Assembly (NCBI RefSeq): GCF_014236795.1 | Contig: NZ_CP049017.1 | Location: 40,001-104,000, forward strand | Reading direction: 5' to 3' | DNA from: Xanthomonas theicola | Lineage (GTDB): Bacteria > Pseudomonadota > Gammaproteobacteria > Xanthomonadales > Xanthomonadaceae | Length of the DNA stretch: 64,000 nt | Shown: one piece after another, positions 1 through 10,655 of the stretch | How positions within the stretch are numbered: the first letter of the stretch is position 1 | How the letters are laid out: each line of letters starts with the position of its first letter | Position numbers and translations under genes: made by a program | Notes under the pieces: model-generated | What the model was told of the DNA's origin: nothing | Databases searched by the model: none | Seen by the model: only the letters and a program-made list of their open reading frames with translations

Positions 1-2082
<2,082 letters not shown>

Positions 2083-2250
2083 ATAACCTCAAGGTGCTTC
2101 CAAGCATCCCTTAGCACGACACACGTCGATCGCTCTCCAATCGCTCGCTACGTCACACCCTATGAGAGGCTGGCGCCCGTTGCCTTCCTTCGTACACCGC
2201 ACTTCCGTGCGAGGTCCGAAGCAAGCGACTCGGCGACGCTCCAACCGTCT

Positions 2251-2366
2251 CCCTGGTGAAATTAGCGCTGTGGAACCACCCGATCCCATCCCGAACTCGG
2301 AAGTGAAACGCAGCTGCGCCGATGGTAGTGTGGCTCAAGCCATGCGAGAGTAGGTCATCGCCAGGG
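2251..2366 (+). rRNA. rrf: 5S ribosomal RNA
   Basis: The typical proteobacterial 5S core (cccgatcccatcccgaactc, then a run encoding the loop E/helix IV region) lies in the right place downstream of 23S. The ends ccctggtg and tcgccagg pair to form the terminal stem. It is the last gene of the rRNA operon. Confidence 0.96.
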
Positions 2367-2378
2367 GCTTTACACCCC

Positions 2379-2408
2379 AATCCCCGTCCGCAAGGACGGG
2401 GATTTTTT
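2379..2408 (+). terminator. Rho-independent terminator of the rRNA operon
   Basis: A perfect GC-rich stem (aatccccgtcc / ggacggggatt) around a GCAA tetraloop is followed directly by a T run, 13 bases after the 5S gene. Confidence 0.93.
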
Positions 2409-2614
2409 ATTGCCTCTGTCCTGGTCTAATTCTCGTGGACCCCTCGATAGGAGATGATCATCCCCTACGAGGACCGAGCCCGACATGACCTTCCGCCCGC
2501 GGGTTCACCCCCGTTTTCACCGACACTGACGAGAAGGCCGATCGAGGCCATGCGACGTCCCCCCGGTTTTGAGTAGCACGGCGATTTGGAGTCCAATCCC
2601 CAACGAGACGGAGA

Positions 2615-2884
2615 TTGGACGTGAAGAAGCGCTTTTCCGAAGAGCAGATCATCGGCTTCCTGCGTGAGGCCGAAGCCGGCGTGGCGGTGAAGGACCTGTG
2701 CCGGCGGCACGGGTTCAGCGAGGCCTCCTACTACCTGTGGCGCAGCAAGTTCGGCGGCATGAGCGTGCCGGAGGCCAAGCGGCTCAAGGAGCTGGAGGCG
2801 GAGAACACGCGGCTGAAGAAGCTGCTGGCCGAGCAGCTGTTCGAGAACGACGTCATCAAGGACGCCCTGCGAAAAAAGTGGTGA
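2615..2884 (+). CDS. IS3-family transposase OrfA
   Basis: This 89-residue DNA-binding subunit has the N-terminal helix-turn-helix typical of IS3 OrfA (KKRFSEEQIIGFLREAEAG) and a C-terminal leucine-rich coiled coil (residues about 55-80). It opens with a TTG at 2615; a GTG at 2621 is an alternative. Near its 3' end lies cgaaaaaagtgg, an A6G slippery run as used for programmed -1 frameshifting to make the OrfAB fusion transposase. OrfA itself is intact, but its OrfB partner is not. Confidence 0.88.
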   Translation: MDVKKRFSEEQIIGFLREAEAGVAVKDLCRRHGFSEASYYLWRSKFGGMSVPEAKRLKELEAENTRLKKLLAEQLFENDVIKDALRKKW

Positions 2885-3341
2885 CCGCACCGGCGCGCAG
2901 GATGCTGGTGCGGCACCTGATGGAGCGCGGGCTCCCTGAGCGGCGGGCGCTGGCCGTGGTGCGGATGAGCGCCAGCGCGCTGCGCTACGTCCCACGTCCG
3001 GATCGCAACGTCGAGCTGCGCGAGCGGATCCTGGCGCTAGCGCAGCGGTACAAGCGCTACGGCGTCGGGATGATCTATCTGAAGCTGCGGCAGGAGCAGT
3101 GGCCGGTGAACTACAAGCGGGTGGAACGGCTGTATCAGGAGGCCAGGTTGCAGGTGCGCCGGCGCAAGCGGAAGAAGGTGCTGCTGGGCGAGCGCCAACC
3201 GTTGCTTCGGCCTGGAACCGCCAACCAGGTCTGGTCGATGGACTTGAGGAGCGACCGAAGAAGATCTTGGGCGACCTGACCCCGGCCGCCTATGCCCAAC
3301 AGCTAGCGGCCAAAGCCGCTACGATGAAACCCGGACTCTAA
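2881..3341 (+). pseudogene. IS3-family transposase OrfB, catalytic core deleted
   Basis: The N-terminal half (from VTAPARRMLVR through ANQVWSMDL) matches the OrfB encoded at 40667-41512. Near 3246 the sequence jumps, out of frame, to the C-terminal tail (EERPKKILGDLTPAAYAQ, ending MKPGL). The DDE catalytic segment, about 130 residues in the intact relative, is missing. The product cannot be a functional transposase. Confidence 0.88.
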
Positions 3342-3371
3342 AGAGCCCCGCTACTGAAAGCGGGGGGACGT

Positions 3372-3952
3372 CGCACCGACAGCCGGCATGGCCGGCCGGT
3401 GGCCGGGAACCGGCTGGATCGGCAGTTTGCCGTGAACAACCCGGTGCCGGCCTGGGTGGGCGACATCACCTACTTGCCGACCCGCCAGGGCTGGCTGTAT
3501 CTGGCCACGGTCATCGACCTGCGCACCCGGCAAGTGCTTGGCTACAGCTTGTCCGAGCGCCTGCCCGACACGCTGGTCCAGCAAGCCTTCCTCAACGCCT
3601 GGTCGGTGGCACCGGTCGGTGCTGGCGTGCTGTTCCACTCCGATCGCGGCGCCCAGTACGCCAGCGGCGACTTCGGCAAGACCTTGGCCGCGCACGGCTT
3701 CGTGCCCAGCATCAGCCGCAAGGGCAACGGCTGGGAGCGCGCAGCCTGCCCTCGGGGCACAACGCCGTGGCCGAGAGCTTCTTCGCCACGCTCAAGAACG
3801 AAGAGGCGACCGGCGTGTACGAAACCAAGGCGGCCGCCCACGCCGCTATCGCCCGCTACATCCACGGCTTCTACAATCCCACCCGCCTGCACTCGGCGCT
3901 TGGCTACCTGTCGCCCAACGACTACGCCAGGAAAATGAAGCACGCCGCTTGA
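3372..3952 (+). pseudogene. IS3-type OrfB transposase remnant (second, different element)
   Basis: The rve integrase core is recognisable: WVGDITYLPTRQGWLYLATV (first catalytic Asp), then HSDRGAQYAS (second Asp), then ESFFATLKNEE (catalytic Glu), ending YLSPNDYARKMKHAA. The N-terminal third is absent, cut off at the neighbouring element's right end. Between about 3735 and 3765 an insertion of roughly 20 bases shifts the frame just before the catalytic Glu, so the gene is dead on two counts. The short stretch to 4060 contains no gene. Confidence 0.88.
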
Positions 3953-4449
3953 CCTCGTGCTTCTTGGCGTCCGTTCTCTGGGGGCAGATTCAGTCTAACC
4001 CCTGAAGCGGAAAACGAGATCAATAAAATAATGGCCACTGCTTGCGCGGTGAGCTGCCGTCATTCTTCCAACCGAATGTAATCATGGGCCACCACTAGCG
4101 GAAGAGTGGATGCTGGCGCTGGCAACGTGGCGTTGTTCAGGTCATGACCCAGCCGCGCCAAGCCCTCGTGAGCCTGCATCTGCTGGCGTATAGGCCGCTC
4201 GATGTCGCCTGCGGTCGGCACACCGGTTGTTGGCGCAGCGCTTATCAGCAGGTGTCCATCCACGTAGTCCAGCCGATAATTGGCAGTCTCCAAACCACCA
4301 ACCGTAATGGTGTACTCCCCAATTGTCCTGGCACCCTGCGCTGTACCGCCATAACGTAGCTGACCGCCCAGCACGGAAGCATTCTCGCCATGGACGAATC
4401 CCATGAACTGAGCCCCGTTGCCGCCGTTATAGGGCTGGCCATCCGCGAT

Positions 4450-6020
4450 CTTGCGGTCATCGTTGGCGATGACAGTGAGGCGGGCTTTGGCGATGTTCGC
4501 GCTCAGGCTGGTCGTATCCGCGAGGACGTAGTTGCTGGCCCGTCCGGTGCCGTCACTGAGGGTGTAGGTCGCCGTGGCGGTGCGGGTGCCGGCATTGGCG
4601 CTGTCGAAAGTGCCGGTGGCCGACACTCCCAGGCTTTCTCCGGCAACCAGGTTACCCAGCGTACCGGCCTGGATAGCGGCGGTGGTGCTTCCATCGTAGG
4701 TCTTGTCCTGGGCGGCGGTGCCGGTGATGGTCAGGGCGCGGCGGCCGATGGTGGCGTTCAACCCGGTGGTGTCGGCGAGGACGTAGTTGCTGGCACGGCC
4801 AGTGCCGTCACTGAGGACGTATCTCGCCGTGGCGGTAGGTGCCCCGGCATTGGCGCTATCGAAGGTGCCGCTGGCGTCTACCCCGAGGGTTTCTCCAGCC
4901 ACCAGGTTGCCTAGCGTGCCGGCCTGAATACCGGCCGCCGTGCTGCCATCGTAGGTCTTGCCCTGGACGGTGGTGCCGGTGATGGTCAGGGCGCGGCGGG
5001 CGATGGTGGCGTTCAGGCCGCTGGTGTCGGCGAGGACGTAGTTGCTGGCACGACCGGTACCGTCACTGAGGGCGTATCTCGACGTGGCCGTGCGTGCCCC
5101 GGCATTGGCGCTATCGAAGGTGCCGGTGGCATCTACCCCAAGGGTTTCTCCCGCCACCAGGTTGCCCAGCGTACCCGCCTGGATGCCGGCCGTCGTGCTG
5201 CCGTCGTAGGTCTTGTCCTGGGCAGTGGTGCCGGTGATGGTCAGTTGGCGCTTGGCGATGTTCGCGCTCAGGCCGCTGGTGTCGGCGAGAACGTAGTTGC
5301 TGGCACGACCGGTACCGTTACTGAGAGCGTATCTCGCCGTTACCGTGCGTGCCCCGGCATTGGCGCTGTCGAAGGTGCCGCTGGCGTCTACACCGAGGGT
5401 TTCTCCAGCCACCAAGTTGCCCAGCGTGCCGGCCTGGATACCAGCGGCGATGCTGCCATCGTAGGTCTTGTCCTGGGCGGTGGTGCTGGTGATGGTCAGG
5501 GCGCGGCGGCCGATGGTGGCGTTCAGACCGGTGGTGTCGGCGAGGACGTAGTTGCTGGCCAAGCCGGTCCCGTTGCGGAGGGCGTAGCTCGCCGTCACGG
5601 TGCGGAAACCTGCGTTCGCACTGTCAAACGTGCCGCTAACGTCTACCCCGAGGGTTTCACCGGCCACCAGGTTGCCTAGCGTACCGGCCTGGATGCCGGC
5701 CGCCGTGCTGCCGTCATAGGTCTTGTCTTGGGCAGTGGTGCCGGTGATGGTCAAGGAGCGGCGGGCGATGGTCGCGGTTAGTCCGGTGGTATCGTCCAGG
5801 ACGTAGTTGCTGGCACGACCGGTACCGTCACTGAGGGCGTATCTCGACGTGGCCGTGCGGGCACCGGCGTTGGCGCTGTCGAAGGTGCCACTGGCACCTA
5901 CACCGAGCGTTTCTCCGGCCACCAGGTTGCCTAGCGTGCCGGCCTGGATACCGGCGGTGGTGCTGCCATCGTAGGTCTTGTCCTGCGCAGTGGTACCAGT
6001 GATGGTCAATTGGCGAGGCA
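4450..6020 (-). repeat. Six tandem 255-bp (85-aa) YDG units
   Basis: The same motif (taggtcttg on the plus strand) recurs at 4697, 4952, 5207, 5462, 5717 and 5972, exactly 255 bases apart each time. Units differ by scattered substitutions only and never by length, so the frame is kept throughout. This suggests recent amplification or gene conversion. Confidence 0.92.
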
Positions 6021-6099
6021 CGATATCCGCTTTCAATCCGGTCGGCATGACCAGCGTGTAATTTTCGGCATCGGTGCCGCCGAGGGTATATCCGCTTAG

Positions 6100-7261
6100 G
6101 GATGGTCTGAACAACTCCCTCTGATCCTGCGACAATCGTACAAAGCCCAACAGGACAACGACGATGCAATTGTCTTTCGGCGACGCGGAGTACAACGGCA
6201 AGCGCAAGCAGACGCGGCGCGAAAGGTTGCTGGCCGAGATGGATCAGGTGGTGCCGTGGAAAGACCTGCTGGCGCTGATCGCGCCGCACTATCCGAAGTC
6301 GGGCCATCCGGGCCGTCAGCCGTACCCGCTGGAGACAATGCTGCGCATCCACTTTCTGCAGCAGTGGTACGCACTGAGCGACCCGGGCGCGGAAGAAGCC
6401 TTGTACGACACGGCGTCGATGCGCCGTTTCGCCAGGATCGGCGGGTTGGATGAGGTGCCGGACGAGACCACGATCCTCAACTTCCGCCGGTTGCTGGAGA
6501 CGCACGATCTGGCGCGCACGCTGTTCAACCGGGTCAACGCGCACCTATCGCGCAAGGGCCAGAGCCTGCGCGGCGGCACCATCGTGGACGCCACGATCAT
6601 TGCCGCGCCCAGCTCGACCAAGAACAAGAACGGCGAGCGCGACCCGGAAATGCACCAGACCAAGAAGGGCAATCAGTACTACTTCGGGATGAAAGCGCAC
6701 ATCGGCGTGGACGATGAGTCCGGGCTGGTGCACCACTTGGAATGCACGGCGGCCAACGCCGCAGATATCACCCAGGCGCACAAGCTGCTGCACGGCAAGG
6801 AAGACACGGTATGCGGCGACAGCGGCTACACCGGGCTGGCCAAGCGCGAGGAGATGGCGAGCAAGCGCAAGCTGCGCTATCTGATCGCGGAGAAGCCCTC
6901 GAAGCTGAAGCAGATCAAGAGCAAGCGCGAATTGAAGTGGGCACAGCGCTGGGAGCACGCCAAGGCCAGCCTGAGGGCGAAGGTGGAGCATCCGTTCCGG
7001 GTGATCAAGCGCCAGTTTGGCTACGTCAAGGTGCGCTATCGCGGCCTGGCGAAGAACACGGCGCAAGTGCTGACGCTGTTTGCGCTGTCGAACCTGTGGC
7101 TGAAGCGAAAGCAGTTGCTGCCTGTCGTGGGGAGGGTGTGCCTGTAATCCGGGAAATACCCCGGAAATGCGCCGGAAACGGCGAAAAACCGAGGGTCTGA
7201 GCGCCGTGGGCGTGGTCGATATGGCTTGCCTCATCCTCCGACCGCGTTGATCAGACTATCC
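6100..7261 (+). mobile_element. IS5-family element, copy 1 (1162 bp), with TTAG target duplication
   Basis: The terminal inverted repeats are ggatggtctgaacaa at the left and ttgatcagactatcc at the right. They are flanked by the direct duplication ttag at 6096-6099 and 7262-7265. It carries one complete transposase gene. The copy at 33880-35041 has exactly the same length and orientation. Confidence 0.93.
6164..7147 (+). CDS. IS5-family transposase (DDE)
   Basis: This 327-residue transposase has the N-terminal DUF772-type domain (FLQQWYALSDPGAEEALYD; PDETTILNFRRLLE) and a DDE core. The first Asp lies in GGTIVDATIIAAP (about residue 145), the second in TVCGDSGYTG and the Glu region in KASLRAKVEHPFRVIKRQFG. 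Full length for the family, no disruption seen. The ATG at 6164 lies about 60 bases inside the left end. It interrupts the repeat-protein gene on the other strand. Probably active or recently active. Confidence 0.95.
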   Translation: MQLSFGDAEYNGKRKQTRRERLLAEMDQVVPWKDLLALIAPHYPKSGHPGRQPYPLETMLRIHFLQQWYALSDPGAEEALYDTASMRRFARIGGLDEVPDETTILNFRRLLETHDLARTLFNRVNAHLSRKGQSLRGGTIVDATIIAAPSSTKNKNGERDPEMHQTKKGNQYYFGMKAHIGVDDESGLVHHLECTAANAADITQAHKLLHGKEDTVCGDSGYTGLAKREEMASKRKLRYLIAEKPSKLKQIKSKRELKWAQRWEHAKASLRAKVEHPFRVIKRQFGYVKVRYRGLAKNTAQVLTLFALSNLWLKRKQLLPVVGRVCL

Positions 7262-7523
7262 TTAGCGTCACGTCCTTGCTCGTGCCGACATTTTTATCGG
7301 CAAAGACCCCGGTGCCACTATTTCTCACAGCGACATCGTCACTGCCCAAACCGTTGACCCGGGCGGTGCCGGTCAGGATAGCCGTCGTGGAACCATCGTA
7401 GCTCTTGTTGGCTGCGGCGACACCGCTGAGGGCAAGCTGCGCCTTGTCGATCTGCCCGGTGGCGGTTTGCTTGATGATCCGGTAGTTGTTACCACCATGG
7501 ACCGGCCAGATTTCCGTAGACAC

Positions 7524-8375
7524 TCAGTCGCCGCTCTGCGCGTAGCGCCTTTCAAACTCTACCGGTGACACGCCGCCAGCGGAACCATGCCGGCGGATCG
7601 GGTTGTAGAACATCTCGATATAGTCGAACACGTCCGATGCCGCCATGGCGCGTGTCGGGTAGATCCGACGCTTGATACGTTCCTTCTTCAAGACGCTGAA
7701 GAAGCTCTCGGCCACGGCGTTGTCATGGCAGTTCCCGCGTCGGCTCATGCTCGGCACCATCCGGTGCGCCTTCAGGAACGACTGCCAATCGCTGCTGGTG
7801 AACTGCCAGCCCTGGTCGGAGTGCACCATCACGCCAGGACCGGGCTTGCGCCGCCACGCCGCTGCCACCAGTGCCTGCAGCACCAGATCGCTGGTCATTG
7901 TCGAAGCGGTTGCCCAACCCACGATCTGGCGCCAATACAGCTCCATTACCGCTGCCAAGAACAGCCAGCCCTCGTAGGTGCGGAGATAGGTGATGTCCGT
8001 GACCCAGACCTTGTTCGGGGCCTGCGGAATGAAGTCCCGGTTGAGCACATTCGCCACCACGCCGACCGGACCTCCCCGCTAACGCGGCTTGCTGCCGTAG
8101 CCAACCTGCGCTCGCAAGCCTTCGGCCTTCATCAAGCGCCGCACCCGGTGACGGCTGCAACGCTCGCCGGCCTCACGCAGATCCAGGGTGAGCTTGCGAT
8201 AGCCGTACACCGCGCCGCTGGCCAGCCAGTGGTGCTTGATCAGGCCCAGCAAGCGCTGGTCCTCGCGTTCGCGGACGCTGGTGCCGTTGCGCAGCCAGGC
8301 CTAGTAACCACTGCGATGCACGCCCAGCACCCGGCACATCGTCGCCAGACGAAACTCCCGGACGTGCGCACGCAT
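7524..8375 (-). pseudogene. IS3-family transposase OrfB with two in-frame amber codons (copy A)
   Basis: The frame runs from MRAHVREFRLATMCRVLGVH to the end (ERRYAQSGD). The HTH_21 region and the full rve catalytic core are present: WVTDITYLRTYEGWLFLAAV, VMVHSDQGWQF and NAVAESFFSVLKKE, which hold the D, D and E. Two TAG codons interrupt it at 8301-8303 (after HRSGY) and 8079-8081 (after YGSKPR). Both are explained by a single C-to-G change in a TAC codon. The inverted copy carries the same two stops, so they predate duplication. Confidence 0.88.
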
Positions 8376-8392
8376 GAACGCGTACTTCGCCC

Positions 8393-8674
8393 TTACCCCT
8401 TGGCAAAGTACGCGGCGGCTTTTTCTAGGATGTCGCGCTCCTCGGTTACCCGCCTCAGTTCGGCCTTGAGCCGGCGAATCTCCGCTGAGTCGGTCGACGC
8501 CGCTGCAGCGCCGGCTGCCGGCGCCATCTTCCTGGCGGCCTGCACCCACCCGTATAGCGTGTGCTTGGGAATCCCGATTCGGGAGGCCACATCCACCACC
8601 GTGAAGCCGCGTTCGATCACCTGCTTCACCGCCTCGGCCCGGAACTCATCCGTGTACTGCTTGCTGTTGCCCAT
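8393..8674 (-). CDS. IS3-family transposase OrfA (copy A)
   Basis: A 93-residue OrfA with the helix-turn-helix segment (YTDEFRAEAVKQVIERGFTV; SRIGIPKHTLYGWV) and a C-terminal coiled coil (EIRRLKAELRRVTEERDILE). The chosen start is the ATG preceding GNSKQY, which has a gaggtg ribosome-binding site. An upstream ATG would add eight residues. Identical in sequence to the copy at 36611-36892. Confidence 0.85.
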   Translation of the reverse strand: MGNSKQYTDEFRAEAVKQVIERGFTVVDVASRIGIPKHTLYGWVQAARKMAPAAGAAAASTDSAEIRRLKAELRRVTEERDILEKAAAYFAKG

Positions 8675-8737
8675 AAACACCTCGGTCATTGCCATCAATT
8701 ATGGCGTCCGGATGTCTACGAAAGGCTGGCCGGTCCA

Positions 8738-8866
8738 GGTGCGACGGCCCACGGCATCGTAGGCATAGCGGAGCGTGCCCTGTAGGCGTAGCGGGTGACG
8801 CGATCGCGCCGGTCGGTGTAGGCAGTGACCCGGCCCAGCGCATCGTAGCTCCAGCGCTCCACACAT
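8738..8866 (-). pseudogene. Rhs core remnant cut by IS3
   Basis: On the minus strand this reads VERWSYDALGRVTAYTDRRD then, after a deletion joining two parts of the core (near 8785), GTLRYAYDAVGRRT, where it meets the IS3 end. Both pieces match the core of the main Rhs gene (about 12270-12360 and 12070-12110). It begins immediately after the immunity-like gene at 8868, as expected for the first part of another orphan core/tip cassette. Its tip is missing. Confidence 0.8.
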
Positions 8867-8867
8867 C

Positions 8868-9161
8868 TCACCGACACACACGGGTATGCCTCTGGGCGCG
8901 CCATCGACAAATGAAGATGACCGAAGCGGCGACGGATAGATAAAAAGCGATCATCAGCACTCGCCCGATAGGAGCAACAGTGAACGAGATGTCACTGTCA
9001 CTTACAAAGAAGGGGCTACCTAACCAGGAAGCCAATGGAAGGTAATACAACTGGTGCAATCCTAGCCAAACCAAACCGTACGGGCAGTGCTCTGAGGCCC
9101 ACCAAAGTATCCAAGGAAGGCCGAGCCAGAAAAGTAATACAAATCCAACCGACATACACAT
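8868..9161 (-). CDS. Putative Rhs immunity protein 2, small membrane protein
   Basis: A 97-residue protein with about three hydrophobic segments (residues about 5-22, 28-48 and 66-86) and a basic C-terminus (RWRAQRHTRVCR). Its ATG shares one base with the stop of the upstream Rhs cassette (TAATG), which implies translational coupling. Small unrelated genes in this position are the immunity genes of Rhs toxins. I recognise no family. The immunity role is inferred from position and coupling only. Confidence 0.65.
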   Translation of the reverse strand: MCMSVGFVLLFWLGLPWILWWASEHCPYGLVWLGLHQLYYLPLASWLGSPFFVSDSDISFTVAPIGRVLMIAFYLSVAASVIFICRWRAQRHTRVCR

Positions 9162-10444
9162 TAATTACCTCCTTTATTTTTCTTCCGCATATATTCTTTA
9201 CGGAGTTCGTCTGCGAAATTTTGGCAGTTCTGTCCTACCAGGCAATAGCTCTTCTTCGCCCATTCCTTACTTACGTTCTCCACTGCCATACGCATCGTAG
9301 CATCGTCATAGATAGGACCAAAGAATGTGTACTGGCCGCGACCATGACCTGCATCGCTTCGTACTTGCCCTTTCTCGCCGCAGAGCTGAAACCCACTCCC
9401 ATTGCCATCGCCACTGAAGAAACCCACGTTTTCACTATTTTTATCATCAAACCATAACTGCTCGTGCGCACGTTCAACGTTGGAATTACCGCTAGGAGAC
9501 TCGCCAGACGCGAACTTCTTCTGGCCACCACCTAGCGGTCTGAAGCCAAAGCGCGCGAGACCGAAAGGATCGGAGAAATTAATTGGATTACCACCAACAT
9601 AAGCATAGACATTGAAGCCATCAGAAAGACCAATCGGATCCTCACTCACGAACCGCCCCCACTCCGGCCGGTAGTACCGCGCCCGGTAGTAGTACAGCCC
9701 GCTCGCGTCCTTCTCCCGACCGGTGTACTGGTACGGGTTCGTGTAGGCCGTGCTGCTCTGCGTGGTCGTGCCGTACGGGTCGTAGTCGTAGCGCTGCACG
9801 GCGTTACCCGCCGCGTTGGTCAGCAAGCGCGTGCTGCCCAGCCGATCGGTCAGCAAGTAGGTCCGCCCGCCCGTGTCGTTGCGCGCGTAGCGCTGGTCGA
9901 TGCCCAGGCCGGTCAGGAGCGGGTTGACTGTGTCGCCCTGGGTCTCCTGCACCGCGTCCAGGCCGTCGTACAGGTACTGCGTGGTCGTGCCGCCCTCGGT
10001 CTTTTCGATGCGCCGGCCCAGGCCGTCGTAGCGGTAGCTGGCGATCACCGTCTCGCCCTGACGGATCTGGCTCAGCCGCTCGCGCTCGTCCCACACGTAG
10101 CGGCGGCCGCCGTCGTCGAGCAGGTGGCCATTGGCGTCGTAGTTCACGCCCACGCCGTTGGCCCGGGTCTGCCGGTTGTTGTCGTCGAAGCCGTGGTCGC
10201 CGCTGGCCGACGGCAGCGCCTGCGGGGCGTGCGTGCCGGTCTGCGCCACCAGTTGGCCGCTGCCGTCGTAGCCGTAGCCCAGGCTGCCCAGGGCCGTCTG
10301 TTCGGCCTTGCCCCAGGCCAGCCCGGTCACCTGACCGGCGGCGTTGTAGGTGTACACGCTCTGCACCTGGTTCGGCAGCGTCGTGCGGGTCAGCCGGTTG
10401 GCCGTGCCAGCAGCTGATCCAAATTGATTGCAAAAGTCATCCAT
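9161..10444 (-). CDS. Orphan Rhs core with C-terminal toxin tip 2
   Basis: 427 residues. Residues about 15-285 are Rhs/YD-repeat core nearly identical to the main Rhs gene and end with the conserved hyper-variable boundary (YYRARYYRPEWGRFVSEDPI, then FSDPFGLARFG). The unique tip of about 130 residues contains HEQLWFDDKNSENVGFFSG, a GHGRGQYTFFGP segment and, near the end, GQNCQNFADELRKEY. The NCxxF pattern with an upstream His recalls papain-like/NlpC-type or LRAT-type cysteine enzymes, but this is tentative. It has no signal peptide and begins seven bases inside the end of the preceding immunity gene, so it is an orphan cassette usable by recombination with the main gene. Confidence 0.78.
   Translation of the reverse strand: MDDFCNQFGSAAGTANRLTRTTLPNQVQSVYTYNAAGQVTGLAWGKAEQTALGSLGYGYDGSGQLVAQTGTHAPQALPSASGDHGFDDNNRQTRANGVGVNYDANGHLLDDGGRRYVWDERERLSQIRQGETVIASYRYDGLGRRIEKTEGGTTTQYLYDGLDAVQETQGDTVNPLLTGLGIDQRYARNDTGGRTYLLTDRLGSTRLLTNAAGNAVQRYDYDPYGTTTQSSTAYTNPYQYTGREKDASGLYYYRARYYRPEWGRFVSEDPIGLSDGFNVYAYVGGNPINFSDPFGLARFGFRPLGGGQKKFASGESPSGNSNVERAHEQLWFDDKNSENVGFFSGDGNGSGFQLCGEKGQVRSDAGHGRGQYTFFGPIYDDATMRMAVENVSKEWAKKSYCLVGQNCQNFADELRKEYMRKKNKGGN
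9630..10390 (-). repeat. Rhs core duplicate segment B
   Basis: Nearly identical over its whole length to 11183-11943 (same strand). Part of it (9630-10046) is also nearly identical to 38569-38986 on the other strand. These shared core blocks are natural substrates for homologous exchange of toxin tips. Confidence 0.88.
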
Positions 10445-10655
10445 TATTATCTGCGGGGTTAATATACCTCATAAACTTCAAACAAATTAAAATGGAAAAA
10501 ATCCATGCGGCTATCGGATAAATCCCATCCCAAACCTTATCAGCACTCTCCAAACCAAATATCACGAAAATAACAAAAAAAGCCACCATTAAAAAAACGA
10601 ACGCCATCGCACTCGCTGCAAATATCAGCTTGGAAATTTTCTTAAAATTTATCAT
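10437..10655 (-). CDS. Putative Rhs immunity protein 1, small membrane protein
   Basis: The ATG overlaps the Rhs stop as ATGA (10652-10655), giving a 72-residue protein (MINFKKISKL...). It has two strongly hydrophobic segments, FAASAMAFVFLMVAFFVIFV and WIFSILICLKFM. A GTG four codons upstream would add MWLQ. The coupled start and small size fit an immunity protein for tip 1. It is AT-richer than the neighbouring core, as usual for exchanged tip/immunity pairs. Family not recognised. Confidence 0.68.
   Translation of the reverse strand: MINFKKISKLIFAASAMAFVFLMVAFFVIFVIFGLESADKVWDGIYPIAAWIFSILICLKFMRYINPADNNG

Larger units (their letters stand above)
2554..3372 (+). mobile_element. IS3-family element, internally deleted
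   Basis: The ends are inverted repeats: gcgacgtccccccggttttg at the left and its counterpart, ending ggggggacgtcgc, at the right. The related element at 40.6-41.8 kb has the same ends and is about 1.2 kb long. This copy is about 0.8 kb because the middle of orfB is gone. It abuts a second IS3-type transposase remnant beginning at about 3372, so one element probably inserted into the other. The stretch 2410-2553 between the rRNA terminator and this element shows nothing recognisable. Confidence 0.8.
4060..7497 (-). pseudogene. YDG/MBG-repeat adhesin-like protein, interrupted by IS5 and N-terminally truncated by IS3
   Basis: Reading on the minus strand, coding begins at the IS3 edge (HGGNNYRIIKQ, about 7497), runs to 7262, is interrupted by an IS5 element, and resumes at 6099 to the stop at 4060. 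Removing the IS and one copy of the TTAG duplication restores an exact frame (DVTL-SGYTLGGTDAENY). The protein is built of 85-residue YDG-type units (each with KTYDGST, TLGNLVAGE, SGTFDSANAG and ASNYVLADT), followed by one MBG-like domain (VIANDDRKIADGQPY through NYRLDYVDGHLLI) and a charged tail. Such repeats form the stalk of large secreted filamentous-haemagglutinin-like proteins. The N-terminal secretion part is missing, so no function is expected now. Confidence 0.85.
7498..8737 (-). mobile_element. IS3-family element, copy A (1240 bp)
   Basis: The ends are tggaccggccag...tttccgtagacact and its inverted counterpart ending ctggccggtcca. No target duplication is visible. One flank is the YDG/MBG gene and the other an Rhs core remnant. 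A near-identical copy of exactly the same length lies inverted at 36548-37787. I noticed one substitution between them (Phe versus Ser in GWQ-F/S-TSSD). Confidence 0.92.

Noticed and set aside
4450..6020. Regular repeats considered as a CRISPR array
   Set aside because: The period is 255 bases, the units code for protein throughout and there are no short repeats with unique spacers. No cas genes are present in the window.
6100..6207. N-terminal extension of the repeat protein (reading into IS5)
   Set aside because: Those residues come from antisense IS5 sequence; the native continuation lies beyond the element at 7262-7497.
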